The notes below the pieces were generated by a model. That model did no database searches. It was not told the origin of the DNA and worked only from the letters and a program-made list of their open reading frames with translations. Of a DNA stretch of 64,000 bases, positions 24,234 to 32,728 are shown one piece after another. Position 1 is the stretch's first letter; each line of letters starts with the position of its first letter. Source of the stretch: Treponema sp. (GTDB taxonomy: Bacteria; Spirochaetota; Spirochaetia; Treponematales; Treponemataceae); assembly GCA_024402565.1 (NCBI GenBank), contig JAKSTM010000007.1, positions 1 to 64,000 on the forward strand, read 5' to 3'. The translations under genes were made by a program, and so were the position numbers.

Positions 24234-25088
24234 TTAAAACAGATTATTATCTTTTAAATATGCTTTTGCTTCTTCGAGAGAATTGAAGTCACCAATAACA
24301 GCAACAATATCCCCATGACCGACAGCTTTATTCTCATCTGTTAAATAATAAAGAATTCCGTTTGTTTTAGCCATCATACATCTTCCACTTACTGAAAATG
24401 TTGAAGTATCTTTATCTCGATTATATACACCAATTATTTGGCCATATGAGACTTTCGTTCCATTCTGCAGTTTTCTATGAAAATATACTTGCTCTGAACT
24501 ATGAGGTGAAAACTTGTTATTGTCATTCCATTGAGAATCATGAATGAAATCAATTTTATGAATACAATCTTGTCTCTCTCTTTTTTCTTGTATGGACTTC
24601 TTTTGCTCTAATTTCTTTTCTATTGCTTTTGTAACATCTTCTTTAAATTTGTTTAGTTCTTGTAACTGTATCTCCAATTCTGACAACTTTTCTTTCGAGA
24701 CAACATTTTCTTTCATAGAAGATTCAAGCTGTGATTTTAATTTTGCATTTTCATTTATCAATTCGACATTTTGTTTATCTATGTTTCGTTTGAGTTCAAC
24801 CGTATTTTCAACAGTATTCTCACAGTAATTATATGCATTTTGCAATTCTTCTCTTAATGCAGTTAATTTTTCTTCGTCTGCACCTTCATTTACAAGACAA
24901 ATACTCATATCAATATCTGAGAAATCATCTATGTTATACTTGTCTCTTAAGATCTTACAAAAATTTGAAACAGATTCTTTGGAATCCAATTTCATTGAAT
25001 CTAAACCTTTTGGTCGTATTGGTTCATCTTTTTTTACATTGAATGCTGAGACTGTATCGTTTTCTATATATATTATTATCTTTTCCAT
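24234..25088 (-). CDS. Coiled-coil protein with degenerate biotinyl/lipoyl-like barrel
   Basis: 284 residues in three parts. An N-terminal alpha/beta domain (1-85, with DKYNIDDFSDIDMSICLVNEGA) is followed by a coiled coil (about 85-175) and a C-terminal hybrid barrel (about 195-270). The barrel runs GTKVSYGQIIGVYN to NKAVGHGDIVAVIG. It lacks the modifiable lysine of true biotin or lipoyl domains, so it is more likely a structural barrel like the HlyD type. It is a paralogue of the 25749-26606 product. Role unknown. Confidence 0.7.
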   Translation of the reverse strand: MEKIIIYIENDTVSAFNVKKDEPIRPKGLDSMKLDSKESVSNFCKILRDKYNIDDFSDIDMSICLVNEGADEEKLTALREELQNAYNYCENTVENTVELKRNIDKQNVELINENAKLKSQLESSMKENVVSKEKLSELEIQLQELNKFKEDVTKAIEKKLEQKKSIQEKRERQDCIHKIDFIHDSQWNDNNKFSPHSSEQVYFHRKLQNGTKVSYGQIIGVYNRDKDTSTFSVSGRCMMAKTNGILYYLTDENKAVGHGDIVAVIGDFNSLEEAKAYLKDNNLF

Positions 25089-25105
25089 AAGTTTTTCCTG
25101 TATTC

Positions 25106-25780
25106 TTAATATATTTCAGCTATCGTTCCACTATATTTAATATATGAACCATTCATAGTTGACTCTTTGTATTTTATTCTTCCAGTAGTACCACAAAAAC
25201 TTCTTGTTGTATAATTTTCTCTAAATGACCACCCTGTATCTACAAACCCCTCATAGCATATATCATCTGGTAAAACAAAAGCATCATCAGGAAATAAATT
25301 TTTTACTTTGGTGGATTCTCCTGTAGTTAACTCTATAGCAACAGGCTCTTCCAAAGGTTCAACACTTCTATACCACTCTACCGTCTGAGATTTCGACCAT
25401 GATTCAGGAACAATAATAGCTAATGAAGTATCTGCTTTGACAGAATTGTTAAAACCATAACCTTTTGTTTGCACAAGAAAAAATATTTTTCCCGAGCATG
25501 GAGCTTTTATTAAAAATTCGGTATGAGACAAGATTTCTTCAATTCTAAACAGCACCTGATTTTTTTCTACGGTTATACCATTTATGGTCTTATCTATTTG
25601 ATATTCATCACCATTTAATTCATTCAATTCATCAGACAAATATCTATCAAAACTGGGAGTTAAAGAACTCTCAGATTTAAAAGCTTTTATAACATCTGCT
25701 TTTATTATCACCGGCTCAAAATCGTTTTTTTTTTGAATTTCAGACTCACTACTTTGTTTTAAGAAAGAAAATAGCATCAT
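25106..25780 (-). CDS. Hypothetical protein with hybrid-barrel domain
   Basis: 224 residues without the coiled coil of its neighbours. A barrel-like region (about 70-130: GITVEKNQVLFRIEE, then APCSGKIFFLVQTKGY and TSLAIIVP) resembles the split biotinyl/lipoyl fold. It is followed by a unique C-terminal region. The start overlaps the end of the preceding gene by 32 bases, so the two are coupled. No family is recognised for the remainder. Confidence 0.6.
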   Translation of the reverse strand: MMLFSFLKQSSESEIQKKNDFEPVIIKADVIKAFKSESSLTPSFDRYLSDELNELNGDEYQIDKTINGITVEKNQVLFRIEEILSHTEFLIKAPCSGKIFFLVQTKGYGFNNSVKADTSLAIIVPESWSKSQTVEWYRSVEPLEEPVAIELTTGESTKVKNLFPDDAFVLPDDICYEGFVDTGWSFRENYTTRSFCGTTGRIKYKESTMNGSYIKYSGTIAEIY

Positions 25781-26606
25781 CTTTTGTCCAGTTTTTCTCT
25801 CCTATTACGGCAATTATATCTCCATTCTTTACATTTGCATTATCATTAACCATGTAATAGATTCTTCCAGCTTTTAATGCAAAAATAGAAACATTGTAAT
25901 AGGTTGCGATAACAGAACCTTGTGAAACCATATCACCATTTTTATATTTCTTATGAAATGTTACACAGTTTCCTTTTGGAATATATAAAGCAATACCAGA
26001 TTCTTCTGCATTTTTTAAGAAATCAATTTTATAAATACTTTTGGAAAGTTCCTTTTCTTTTTCCTGTTTTTGTTTTTCTAATGTTTCTGTTTTAATCTTT
26101 TCCTTTTTTATAGAATCAATTTCACTTTTTAAGGAATCTGTCTGAGAAATCAAATTGTCTATTTCGTCTGCTTGTTTTTCTCTTTGCTCTATTAATTTCT
26201 TTTTTTCATCTTCAAGATGTTTAATTTTTTTTAGAGCTACTTCATAGTCTTCCTGCAAGGCAGTATTTGTTTTTATTTCACCTTTGGAAGCAAGAACCAA
26301 AGGAATTAGTTTTTCGATATTATTTACATCAATTTTTTCAGCACCATCTAATAATGATTTCAGTGATTCAATGTATTTATCTTCTGCACCAACATTAATA
26401 ATTGAAAAAGAAATATTTATTTCAGAAAAATCATCAATATTGTATTTTGTTTTTAGAATATCTATATACTCTGCTAAGTCACTTTCTGAATTATAATTAA
26501 TATACGAAAGCCCTTTAGAGTTTAATGCTTCATACTTCTCATCCACAACCTTAAAAGTCTGTAAAGTATCTTTTGTAATAAATATTATTGCTCTGTATTG
26601 TGCCAT
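25749..26606 (-). CDS. Coiled-coil protein with degenerate biotinyl/lipoyl-like barrel (paralogue)
   Basis: 285 residues with the same three parts as the 24234-25088 product. An N-terminal domain carries the shared TKYNIDDFSEINISFSIINV stretch, a long coiled coil rich in Lys and Glu occupies about 105-200, and a C-terminal barrel runs NGDMVSQGSVIATYY to NVKNGDIIAVIGE. The pair must come from a duplication that kept both copies in one operon. The ATG at 26606 (MAQYRAI) is the likely start; the upstream ATG would overlap a region lacking a ribosome site. Confidence 0.7.
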   Translation of the reverse strand: MAQYRAIIFITKDTLQTFKVVDEKYEALNSKGLSYINYNSESDLAEYIDILKTKYNIDDFSEINISFSIINVGAEDKYIESLKSLLDGAEKIDVNNIEKLIPLVLASKGEIKTNTALQEDYEVALKKIKHLEDEKKKLIEQREKQADEIDNLISQTDSLKSEIDSIKKEKIKTETLEKQKQEKEKELSKSIYKIDFLKNAEESGIALYIPKGNCVTFHKKYKNGDMVSQGSVIATYYNVSIFALKAGRIYYMVNDNANVKNGDIIAVIGEKNWTKDDAIFFLKTK

Positions 26607-26661
26607 TTCTATAATCCACCAAAAAACAAACAAGGGGAAAATAAATTCCCCTTGTTCTTAG

Positions 26662-27276
26662 TTATTTTCTAAGACTTCTTGCAATATCTTTTGCATCAGC
26701 ATTACTCATTGAAGGATTTATTTCCTTCTGAATATTTGCAATAGTATTGATTGCATTATTCATCTTATCAAAGTTTTTCTCTGAACCATTCATGTATTTA
26801 ACAATATCATTAAAAGCCCCCTGATCTTTACCTGCCAATTTGTAAATTCCGGCAATAAGGTCTGTATTGTTTTTCATAATTAAAGGATTTTTTGTTAGAT
26901 AATCAAGCATATCGCCAACTTGTAAAGATGGAGCCTTTTCTGCTAACAAACCTGTTGAAAGCTCTATTCCTTTTGCAGTTTTCATTTCTTCAGAAATCTG
27001 TTTAGATTTTTCTGGATCTGTCTTAAAATCTTCAACAGCTTTTACATATTCTTCATAAGATTTAAAATCTTCTGGTTTAAAACCTGACTGAATAGCTTTA
27101 TCACCAAGGTCTTCAACAGTTGTCTCTGGTTTGAAAGCATTTGGGAATAATGCTTTTGCAATTCCCATTACTGCTGAACCAATAATTTTTAACCCCTGAA
27201 CGGCTAACCCGACTAATGCTACAGCCTTAGTTAAAGCTGCACAAATTGACCCAATTGTAGCAATTGTTAATACCAT
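26662..27276 (-). CDS. Hypothetical protein with hydrophobic N-terminus
   Basis: 204 residues. Residues 1-44 are strongly hydrophobic and small-residue rich (GSICAALTKAVALVGLAVQG, then IIGSAVMGIAKALF), consistent with membrane insertion or pore-like packing. The rest is helical and soluble. An AGGAG box precedes the ATG. It is only 9 bases after the HerA-like ATPase gene. No family recognised. Confidence 0.65.
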   Translation of the reverse strand: MVLTIATIGSICAALTKAVALVGLAVQGLKIIGSAVMGIAKALFPNAFKPETTVEDLGDKAIQSGFKPEDFKSYEEYVKAVEDFKTDPEKSKQISEEMKTAKGIELSTGLLAEKAPSLQVGDMLDYLTKNPLIMKNNTDLIAGIYKLAGKDQGAFNDIVKYMNGSEKNFDKMNNAINTIANIQKEINPSMSNADAKDIARSLRK

Positions 27277-27285
27277 TTTATTCTC

Positions 27286-30200
27286 CTATTCAAAATAAAA
27301 TCTTATTCTTTCATTCTCATCTGATGTAATATCAAATGAATCTGATTTTAAATACTGTTTTATAAAACTATATGCTTTTTCAAAGAAATCATCATAGTCT
27401 AATTCATTTGCACATAGCTTTTCATAAAAACCTTTCTTCGTTTTAAAAAATCTGTCTAGCATAGTACGAATAATTATATCTTCTGAAACTGAAGGTTGTG
27501 CAGTTTCCTTTTTTAACATTTCAATCGTACAATCTTTCGAAATTTTTCCTCTACTTCCAATTGAAATACAGAATTTCTCAAAAACTTTATATCCAGAAAG
27601 AATTTTTCTAATTCTATAACAATCCCCAAGTTCGTTTTCTTTTTCATGAAATCTACTAGCTACTGCTTCATCTGAAATTTCATCTTCATTTGTATCACTT
27701 ATTTTCTTAATCTTTACATGAACAGGCTGTTCTGTTCCTTCTGTAAATACAATTGCATTTCCAGTTTCCAAAGCCGAAAGATATTCTTTCTGCTTATCAT
27801 CCATAAGCATGGTATCACCAACCGCTTCTTTATCATCTTTGGCAAGTATCTTATGAATAATTTTCGTATTAGTATTTTTTAATACTTCAGGTGCAAGTTT
27901 ATTAGGAATCTGATCAACAATAACAAGACCTTCTCCATACTTTCTAACTTCCGCTAATAAGTCTGTAAATGTTTCAACAGCAGTTTTCTTAGAACCAGAA
28001 TCGCCATATTCAACTTTTGAAAGAAGTCTATGTGCCTCTTCTACAAGAGTAATATGCCTAAATGAAGAATTTTCTTTATGCAACTGCCTGATTACAGCGG
28101 TAAGTCTAGCAAGAATAAAGCCCATAAATAGAGATTTATCTTCTGGATTTTTTAAATCCTCCATTTCCATAATTACATTATGCGTTGCAATATACTTAAA
28201 ATCTGTTGAATGTTCACAATTAAGCATATTACCTTTTGCACCAACAGTAAGATTAGAAAGTCTGGATACAAGAGAGCCTATATAATTAGCCTGTAATTCT
28301 GCTCCAAAATTTTTCGTCATAACTACAGCTTCCATTTCTTCAAGCAAGTTAGACATTATAGGAAAACTATTTACATCTGGATCAAAGGCTTTGTCTCCAT
28401 ACTTTTCATTAGTATTTGTATCAACATCCCAACCTTTTTTTCTGTAACAATTATACATAGCTTCTTCAAGAATCTGTGGCATAGAAGCTTCCATTGGAAA
28501 AGCTGATGTAAATGTAGCCTTAACCATATCTATATGAGCCGAAAGAATTTCTCCTTTAACCATTTCAAATGGGTTTAATCTGAATGGTGCATTTGTTTCA
28601 TTTCCTAAGGTAAATACGACTATCTGTTTGTCTTTATCCTGAAATAAAGGTGAATTAATTAAAGTTCTATATTCAGTTTTTGCTGGCTCAAGAACTAAAA
28701 AGTTTGTTTCAGATTCATGCAATATATTATGGCAGGTTGTTGTTTTTCCACTTCCCGTTACCCCGGCAATGAAAGTATGTTTTTGTAGATTTTTCTTTGG
28801 TAATTTGAATTCTAATTTATTTAAGATTCGTCCTTTTTGGACTATTGTACCAAGTGTTAACAAATCCTCTTCAGGAATTGGTATATATTTTTCTTCTTTC
28901 CCTTTATAAGTATAATCTCTCTTTTCCAATTTTTCATTAAGCCCAAATCCAACACTTTCAATTAAACTTATTCCGGGAACTTCTGTTTGAGGCAATCCTG
29001 CAATTAAACTGATTTCTCTTGAAGTTAATAGAGTATTAAGACCAATTTTATCAAAATCAAAATTTATTCCTTTCAAGGAAAGAACATCTGCATTTTCATT
29101 TGATGGTTGAATATACTGATTTTGATAAACTGTTAAAAGATTTTTTAAATCATCATTAGAAATTGATAACGAATTATTACACAACGGACTAAACGAAGAT
29201 TTGTTTCCTTGGAAGAGCGACATAATAGCTCTTTTTAAGCGATTGGCATCAGCTGGATTTTCTGCCATATAATAAAGGCTAGTTTTGAACAGACCTTTAC
29301 TAAATCCCAGTTTCATACGTGGCAATAATTCATCATCTATATATTTCATCAATTCTTGTGCATGTTTATTTGCTTTTTCTACAGTTATAGAATTAGACGT
29401 ACCTTTATTTGAACCTTCTGCCTTTCCTTCTGTATTAGTTGTATTTTCTGATGATGAACCATTAATAGATTGAGACTCATTTTCGCCTGAATTTGTATGT
29501 TCCGATTGTCTTCCTGATGACCTTCCTCTTGTATCAGACCAACCTTTTGTTTTTCCTCTTGACTCAGAAACACTTGTATTAAAACTAATAGAAGTACCTT
29601 CCGTTTCAGAATGTTGCAATGACTGTTTTGATACTAAAGATAACCTATTATAGATGTCATATATATCTTCTTGAATACTAAGAATCTCATCCTTATTTAC
29701 AGGTTCGCATAAAATAGTTAATCTCCACCTTGAATCCTTTAGACTGCCAATATCATGCATACTGTTAATTAGACGATCAATACCTTGAAAATCGACATCT
29801 TTTCCATTCTCAAGTTCATTAACAGATGGTATACCTGTAATAACACCAGCTGTAATAGCATTTAAAGAAAAAAGGTTTTCTCTTGAAAAGGTTGTCAGCT
29901 TATTTCCCTTCAAACACTCCAATTCACTTCCACTGAAATTACCTTCAAAGATATGTTTTAGATTAGCGCCATAATCTGTAGCTGATAAATCGTCTTTTGA
30001 ATCATTATTTTTGACAATTCCTATATATAAATCTATAGAATCTCCAGCACCCTCCAAAACATAAACAAAATTAAAATTTGAATTACCCAATGAAAGAAGA
30101 ACATTTTCAAAAGCTTCTCTGTGAGGATAATCTTTATCATATGCCAGTTTCTTTACCTTAAAAAAGCATTGATCTGTTAATTCAAGATTATTATTTTCAG

Positions 30201-30333
30201 GAAATGAATTTTTATATAGAGTGGTTATTTTAGTTTCCTGATTACTTACTTGAAGAGCTCCGAATAAGTCCAGAACTTCATTTGACTGATTAATTGCAGT
30301 TTGATTGATGGTAGCAATTTCTTTCTCATCCAT
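27286..30333 (-). CDS. HerA/VirB4-like ATPase with Ser/Gly-rich insert
   Basis: 1015 residues. The Walker A GVTGSGKTTT lies at about 523-532 and the Walker B plus catalytic Glu (ITLVEEAHRLL) at about 758-768, with the HerA/DUF87-type C-terminal core (LAEVRKYGEGLVIVDQIPNKL). The N-terminal 235 residues resemble no domain I can name. Residues about 238-311 are a low-complexity Ser/Gly/Thr/Asn-rich linker with SESRGKTKGWSDTRG-type repeats, as seen in conjugation-type ATPases. HerA-family hexamers pump DNA or protein. It heads a seven-gene leftward operon with a hydrophobic partner and barrel proteins. No NurA, Sir2 or DUF4297 partner is present. Confidence 0.85.
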   Translation of the reverse strand: MDEKEIATINQTAINQSNEVLDLFGALQVSNQETKITTLYKNSFPENNNLELTDQCFFKVKKLAYDKDYPHREAFENVLLSLGNSNFNFVYVLEGAGDSIDLYIGIVKNNDSKDDLSATDYGANLKHIFEGNFSGSELECLKGNKLTTFSRENLFSLNAITAGVITGIPSVNELENGKDVDFQGIDRLINSMHDIGSLKDSRWRLTILCEPVNKDEILSIQEDIYDIYNRLSLVSKQSLQHSETEGTSISFNTSVSESRGKTKGWSDTRGRSSGRQSEHTNSGENESQSINGSSSENTTNTEGKAEGSNKGTSNSITVEKANKHAQELMKYIDDELLPRMKLGFSKGLFKTSLYYMAENPADANRLKRAIMSLFQGNKSSFSPLCNNSLSISNDDLKNLLTVYQNQYIQPSNENADVLSLKGINFDFDKIGLNTLLTSREISLIAGLPQTEVPGISLIESVGFGLNEKLEKRDYTYKGKEEKYIPIPEEDLLTLGTIVQKGRILNKLEFKLPKKNLQKHTFIAGVTGSGKTTTCHNILHESETNFLVLEPAKTEYRTLINSPLFQDKDKQIVVFTLGNETNAPFRLNPFEMVKGEILSAHIDMVKATFTSAFPMEASMPQILEEAMYNCYRKKGWDVDTNTNEKYGDKAFDPDVNSFPIMSNLLEEMEAVVMTKNFGAELQANYIGSLVSRLSNLTVGAKGNMLNCEHSTDFKYIATHNVIMEMEDLKNPEDKSLFMGFILARLTAVIRQLHKENSSFRHITLVEEAHRLLSKVEYGDSGSKKTAVETFTDLLAEVRKYGEGLVIVDQIPNKLAPEVLKNTNTKIIHKILAKDDKEAVGDTMLMDDKQKEYLSALETGNAIVFTEGTEQPVHVKIKKISDTNEDEISDEAVASRFHEKENELGDCYRIRKILSGYKVFEKFCISIGSRGKISKDCTIEMLKKETAQPSVSEDIIIRTMLDRFFKTKKGFYEKLCANELDYDDFFEKAYSFIKQYLKSDSFDITSDENERIRFYFE

Positions 30334-30649
30334 ATCTTTATCCTATTTGTTATAGTGAATTTTTATAATTCTAGGATAATAGCTAACTGATTAAAAAGTC
30401 TTTGCTTAGCAAGCTATATTTGGAATAAACAAATAACTATGATTCTTAAAATTTTTTAGTATTACCTAACTTTTATAAAAAACTCTCAATTGTATTATTC
30501 TACTCCCCCCTTTCTTATTTGTAAATTATTTTCCTAGTAAAGCCACAAATTTTACATACAAACTCCTATTAGTATTAATTTATACTCTTATTAGATATTT
30601 GTAAATAAATAATTCTATTAGGAAAATAACTGTATCTACAAGGAGTATT
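30334..30649. promoter_or_regulatory. Divergent control region with repeated CCTATTAG-like boxes
   Basis: About 316 bp between the HerA-like operon and the XRE gene, very AT-rich and without a gene. TTTTCCTAGTAAA occurs at about 30529, and nearly the same box (TTTTCCTAATAGA) in the other orientation at about 30613-30625. Two more TATTAG motifs lie between them (about 30568 and 30593). The repeats suit binding by the XRE protein to control both directions. Exact -35 and -10 boxes are ambiguous. Confidence 0.45.
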
Positions 30650-30970
30650 ATGACAGGTGAAGAAGTTCGCCAGACTTTGGCTAAGAATATAAAGAAATTA
30701 AGGGCACAGAAAGGATTTTCCCAGGCCCAACTTGCAGAAGCTGCGGATATTTCGCTTCCTTTCATGAGTTCTATCGAGCAAAGTTCAAAATGGCCATATC
30801 CAGACACGCTTGCACAGATTGCGGCCGCACTTGGAGTTGATGTTTCTGTCTTGTTTTCAACAGATGAGAATGACGCTAAGAATCATCAGCAAACGATTGA
30901 AATTATGAAAGCACTTGTAGAAAATCAGAAAAAGGCCTTGGATGATTTTGGCGAAAAATATTTGAAATAA
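30650..30970 (+). CDS. XRE-family transcriptional regulator
   Basis: 106 residues. The Cro/C1-type helix-turn-helix (RAQKGFSQAQLAEAADISLP) covers about 19-38, with the remaining domain to about residue 70. A short helical tail (about 75-106) probably dimerises. An AAGGAG box precedes the ATG. It is divergent from the HerA-like operon across a repeat-bearing region and is the natural candidate for its regulator. Confidence 0.88.
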   Translation: MTGEEVRQTLAKNIKKLRAQKGFSQAQLAEAADISLPFMSSIEQSSKWPYPDTLAQIAAALGVDVSVLFSTDENDAKNHQQTIEIMKALVENQKKALDDFGEKYLK

Positions 30971-30991
30971 TTTTTTGGAGTTATGAGGCAG

Positions 30992-31481
30992 TTACTTAAT
31001 CTCAAAATTCTTGTTCTTATACAAAACAGTTTCAGTATTTGTAGATTTCACTATCTTTTTCTTAAATAGCACAGTCCATTTTGTCTGACGCTCTGTATAA
31101 TCCTTTTTATCCTGAGGGAAGAATGTCTTACAAAAATACTTTTCATTTTTCCCTTTAGATAAAAATACAAATATTGGAACTCGTTTTATCTCATTTCTCA
31201 AAAGAAAATCAGCTTCAATAACAGAGAACGCCTGTAATGCCGGATTGTATTTAAATATTGTGTCATTGCTGTCAAATATAAATTCAAGACTTGGGAGATA
31301 ATCAACACGACCTTTTATGTAATTATAATTCTTTGACGATTCAATATAGCAATATGAAAAAAATGATACTTTTGAAATTCAATTGTCAGAGATACAGTTT
31401 TATCTTTACGTCCAAGTACAAACTGATATTCAATATCCAGTAGTTTTGAAAAAGCATTCTGGGATCAACAATATTTGACAT
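30992..31481 (-). pseudogene. PBECR4-like nuclease gene, frameshifted
   Basis: Three frames carry one family. MSNIVDP starts at 31481, FSKLLDIEYQFVLGRKDKT follows in a second frame, and NYNYIKGRVDYLPSLEFIFD through FFPQDKKDYTERQTKWTVLF runs in a third to the stop at 30992. The pattern is that of PBECR4, a barnase/EndoU/colicin-E5/RelE-like nuclease domain found in phage and mobile-element proteins, as I remember it. At least two frameshifts disable it. It lies 16 bases after the terminator of the predicted ncRNA. Confidence 0.6.
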
Positions 31482-31496
31482 CTGATTCCACCCATA

Positions 31497-31531
31497 AAAA
31501 AGAAAAAGCCCTGCGCCATTCGCAGAGCTTT
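31497..31531 (-). terminator. Rho-independent terminator of the predicted ncRNA
   Basis: Read leftward, AAAGCTCTGCG and CGCAGGGCTTT form an 11-position stem with one mismatch, followed by a T-rich run (TTTTTCTTTTTT). The decayed nuclease gene starts 16 bases beyond, so this hairpin could also act as a leader terminator for it. Confidence 0.75.
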
Positions 31532-31684
31532 TGTTCCGTTTTCTTTCGGCTTTCGCCTAGTTCAGATGAGGTCTCCGGAAAACCCTTCAAAGACTGGCAG
31601 AATACTGCTTCTGAACGCAATACGCTGCGTAATAATCTAACAGATACTCAAGTTACCTGTCGCCTTGAATGGCAAGGACTTACC
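31498..31684 (-). ncRNA. Predicted structured non-coding RNA, about 187 nt
   Basis: A strong leftward promoter at 31691-31719 and a rho-independent terminator at 31497-31531 bound a non-coding stretch with many hairpins. Local stems are CCTTG/CAAGG, ACAGGTA/TATCTGT, ACGCAG/TTGCGT, CAGAA/TTCTG, GTTTTC/GAAAAC and the tetraloop hairpin GGCGAAAGCC. In addition GCCATTC near the 5' end can pair with GAATGGC in the terminator, closing the molecule. It does not match tmRNA, RNase P, SRP RNA or riboswitch motifs I know. 6S RNA is possible by size. Start point estimated from the -10 box. Confidence 0.6.
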
Positions 31685-31690
31685 ACATGA

Positions 31691-31719
31691 AATATACGGC
31701 AATAACTAGGAAAAATCAA
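31691..31719 (-). promoter_or_regulatory. Sigma-70 promoter of the predicted ncRNA
   Basis: Leftward TTGATT (31714-31719) and TATATT (31691-31696) with a 17-base spacer. Transcription should start near 31684. There is no open reading frame with a ribosome site in the following 190 bases. Confidence 0.7.
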
Positions 31720-31842
31720 GCAAATTTTGCATTAAATATTGATTGCAGTTCTCAGCTTTTCAACTTGTACATGAGAAAATACATTTTTTCTTAATTACTT
31801 ATATTATCAGTATTTATCGTTCCATATAATTAAAGTTGTAGT

Positions 31843-32640
31843 TTAATTTTTTGATTTTACCATATACCAGTATGTATACAAATATTCAAATCCAAAACTT
31901 TTATATAAATTTATTGCTACAGAATTTTCCTGCACTACCTGAAGACACAGTTTTTCTGCTCCCATATCGCAGGCATTTTCAAGAATCTCTTTTACAAGGA
32001 TTTTTCCATACCCTTTTCCACGGCAGGCAGGATTAACAACAACGTTCAGCAGGAACAGAACACCATCCTCAATTACTGCTGAGGCCACCCCTACATCATT
32101 TCCTGAAATTTGAATTCTACAATATAGAGCGGTTAATTTTTCATTCTGACTGATTAATTCAAACTGGCGTTTTACAATCTCCATAGTTTTTGGCGCTGTT
32201 CGATTTTCGAATTCAAAAAAAGGATTAAGCCATGCTTCGTCTGGAGTCCCAGTAATGATTACACCAATTTCTTCCGGTTCCTCTACGGTTTCAAATTTTT
32301 CCAGAAGAACAGGAGAATTGCAGTCTACAGTCATAACATCTGTTGGTGCTTCTGAATTGTAACCGCCTTTTTCAAGTAATTCCTTAAGGCCAGGCGCAGA
32401 TGCATCAGTCATTTTGAAAACACAGGGAAGTCTTGCCTTTGCATAAAGAGATTCGCAGGTTTTTATGCTCTCTTCGCTATTGTTTCCCCAATCAAATGCC
32501 AGCACCGAATTGGCACGGCGGGAATATCCTTCTGCAAAATTACAAATCCAACCATCAACTATCTGCTGCTCCAACGCCGGATGTACATCTGAGCCGATTT
32601 TTTCCAACAAATTTATATAATTTTTCTCTTCAATTTTCAT
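31843..32640 (-). CDS. GNAT family acetyltransferase
   Basis: 265 residues from an ATG with an AGAGG box; an earlier in-frame ATG at 32667 lacks one. The C-terminal half has the acetyl-CoA binding pattern (VVNPACRGKGYGKILVKEILE) and the typical end VAINLYKSFGFEYL. The N-terminal half looks like a degenerate second GNAT repeat. Substrate unknown. It is isolated between the ncRNA and a methyltransferase-like gene in the same direction. Confidence 0.85.
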   Translation of the reverse strand: MKIEEKNYINLLEKIGSDVHPALEQQIVDGWICNFAEGYSRRANSVLAFDWGNNSEESIKTCESLYAKARLPCVFKMTDASAPGLKELLEKGGYNSEAPTDVMTVDCNSPVLLEKFETVEEPEEIGVIITGTPDEAWLNPFFEFENRTAPKTMEIVKRQFELISQNEKLTALYCRIQISGNDVGVASAVIEDGVLFLLNVVVNPACRGKGYGKILVKEILENACDMGAEKLCLQVVQENSVAINLYKSFGFEYLYTYWYMVKSKN

Positions 32641-32728
32641 ATCAATTAACCTCTTTTTCATGAACATCCGAACAGTACAATTCCACTGCCAGAATTTCCC
32701 CGCAAAATGATAAGTTTATGCATTTTTA

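Noticed and set aside
31498-31684. The ncRNA as tmRNA, RNase P RNA, SRP RNA or a T-box leader
   Set aside because: None of the conserved core motifs of these RNAs can be found, such as the P4 region of RNase P RNA, the SRP tip motif or the T-box sequence. 6S RNA remains possible but its central bubble was not evident.
31475-31690. 71-codon rightward frame over the ncRNA candidate
   Set aside because: No ribosome site; the bases form successive hairpins and have promoter and terminator in the opposite direction, which fits a leftward RNA better.
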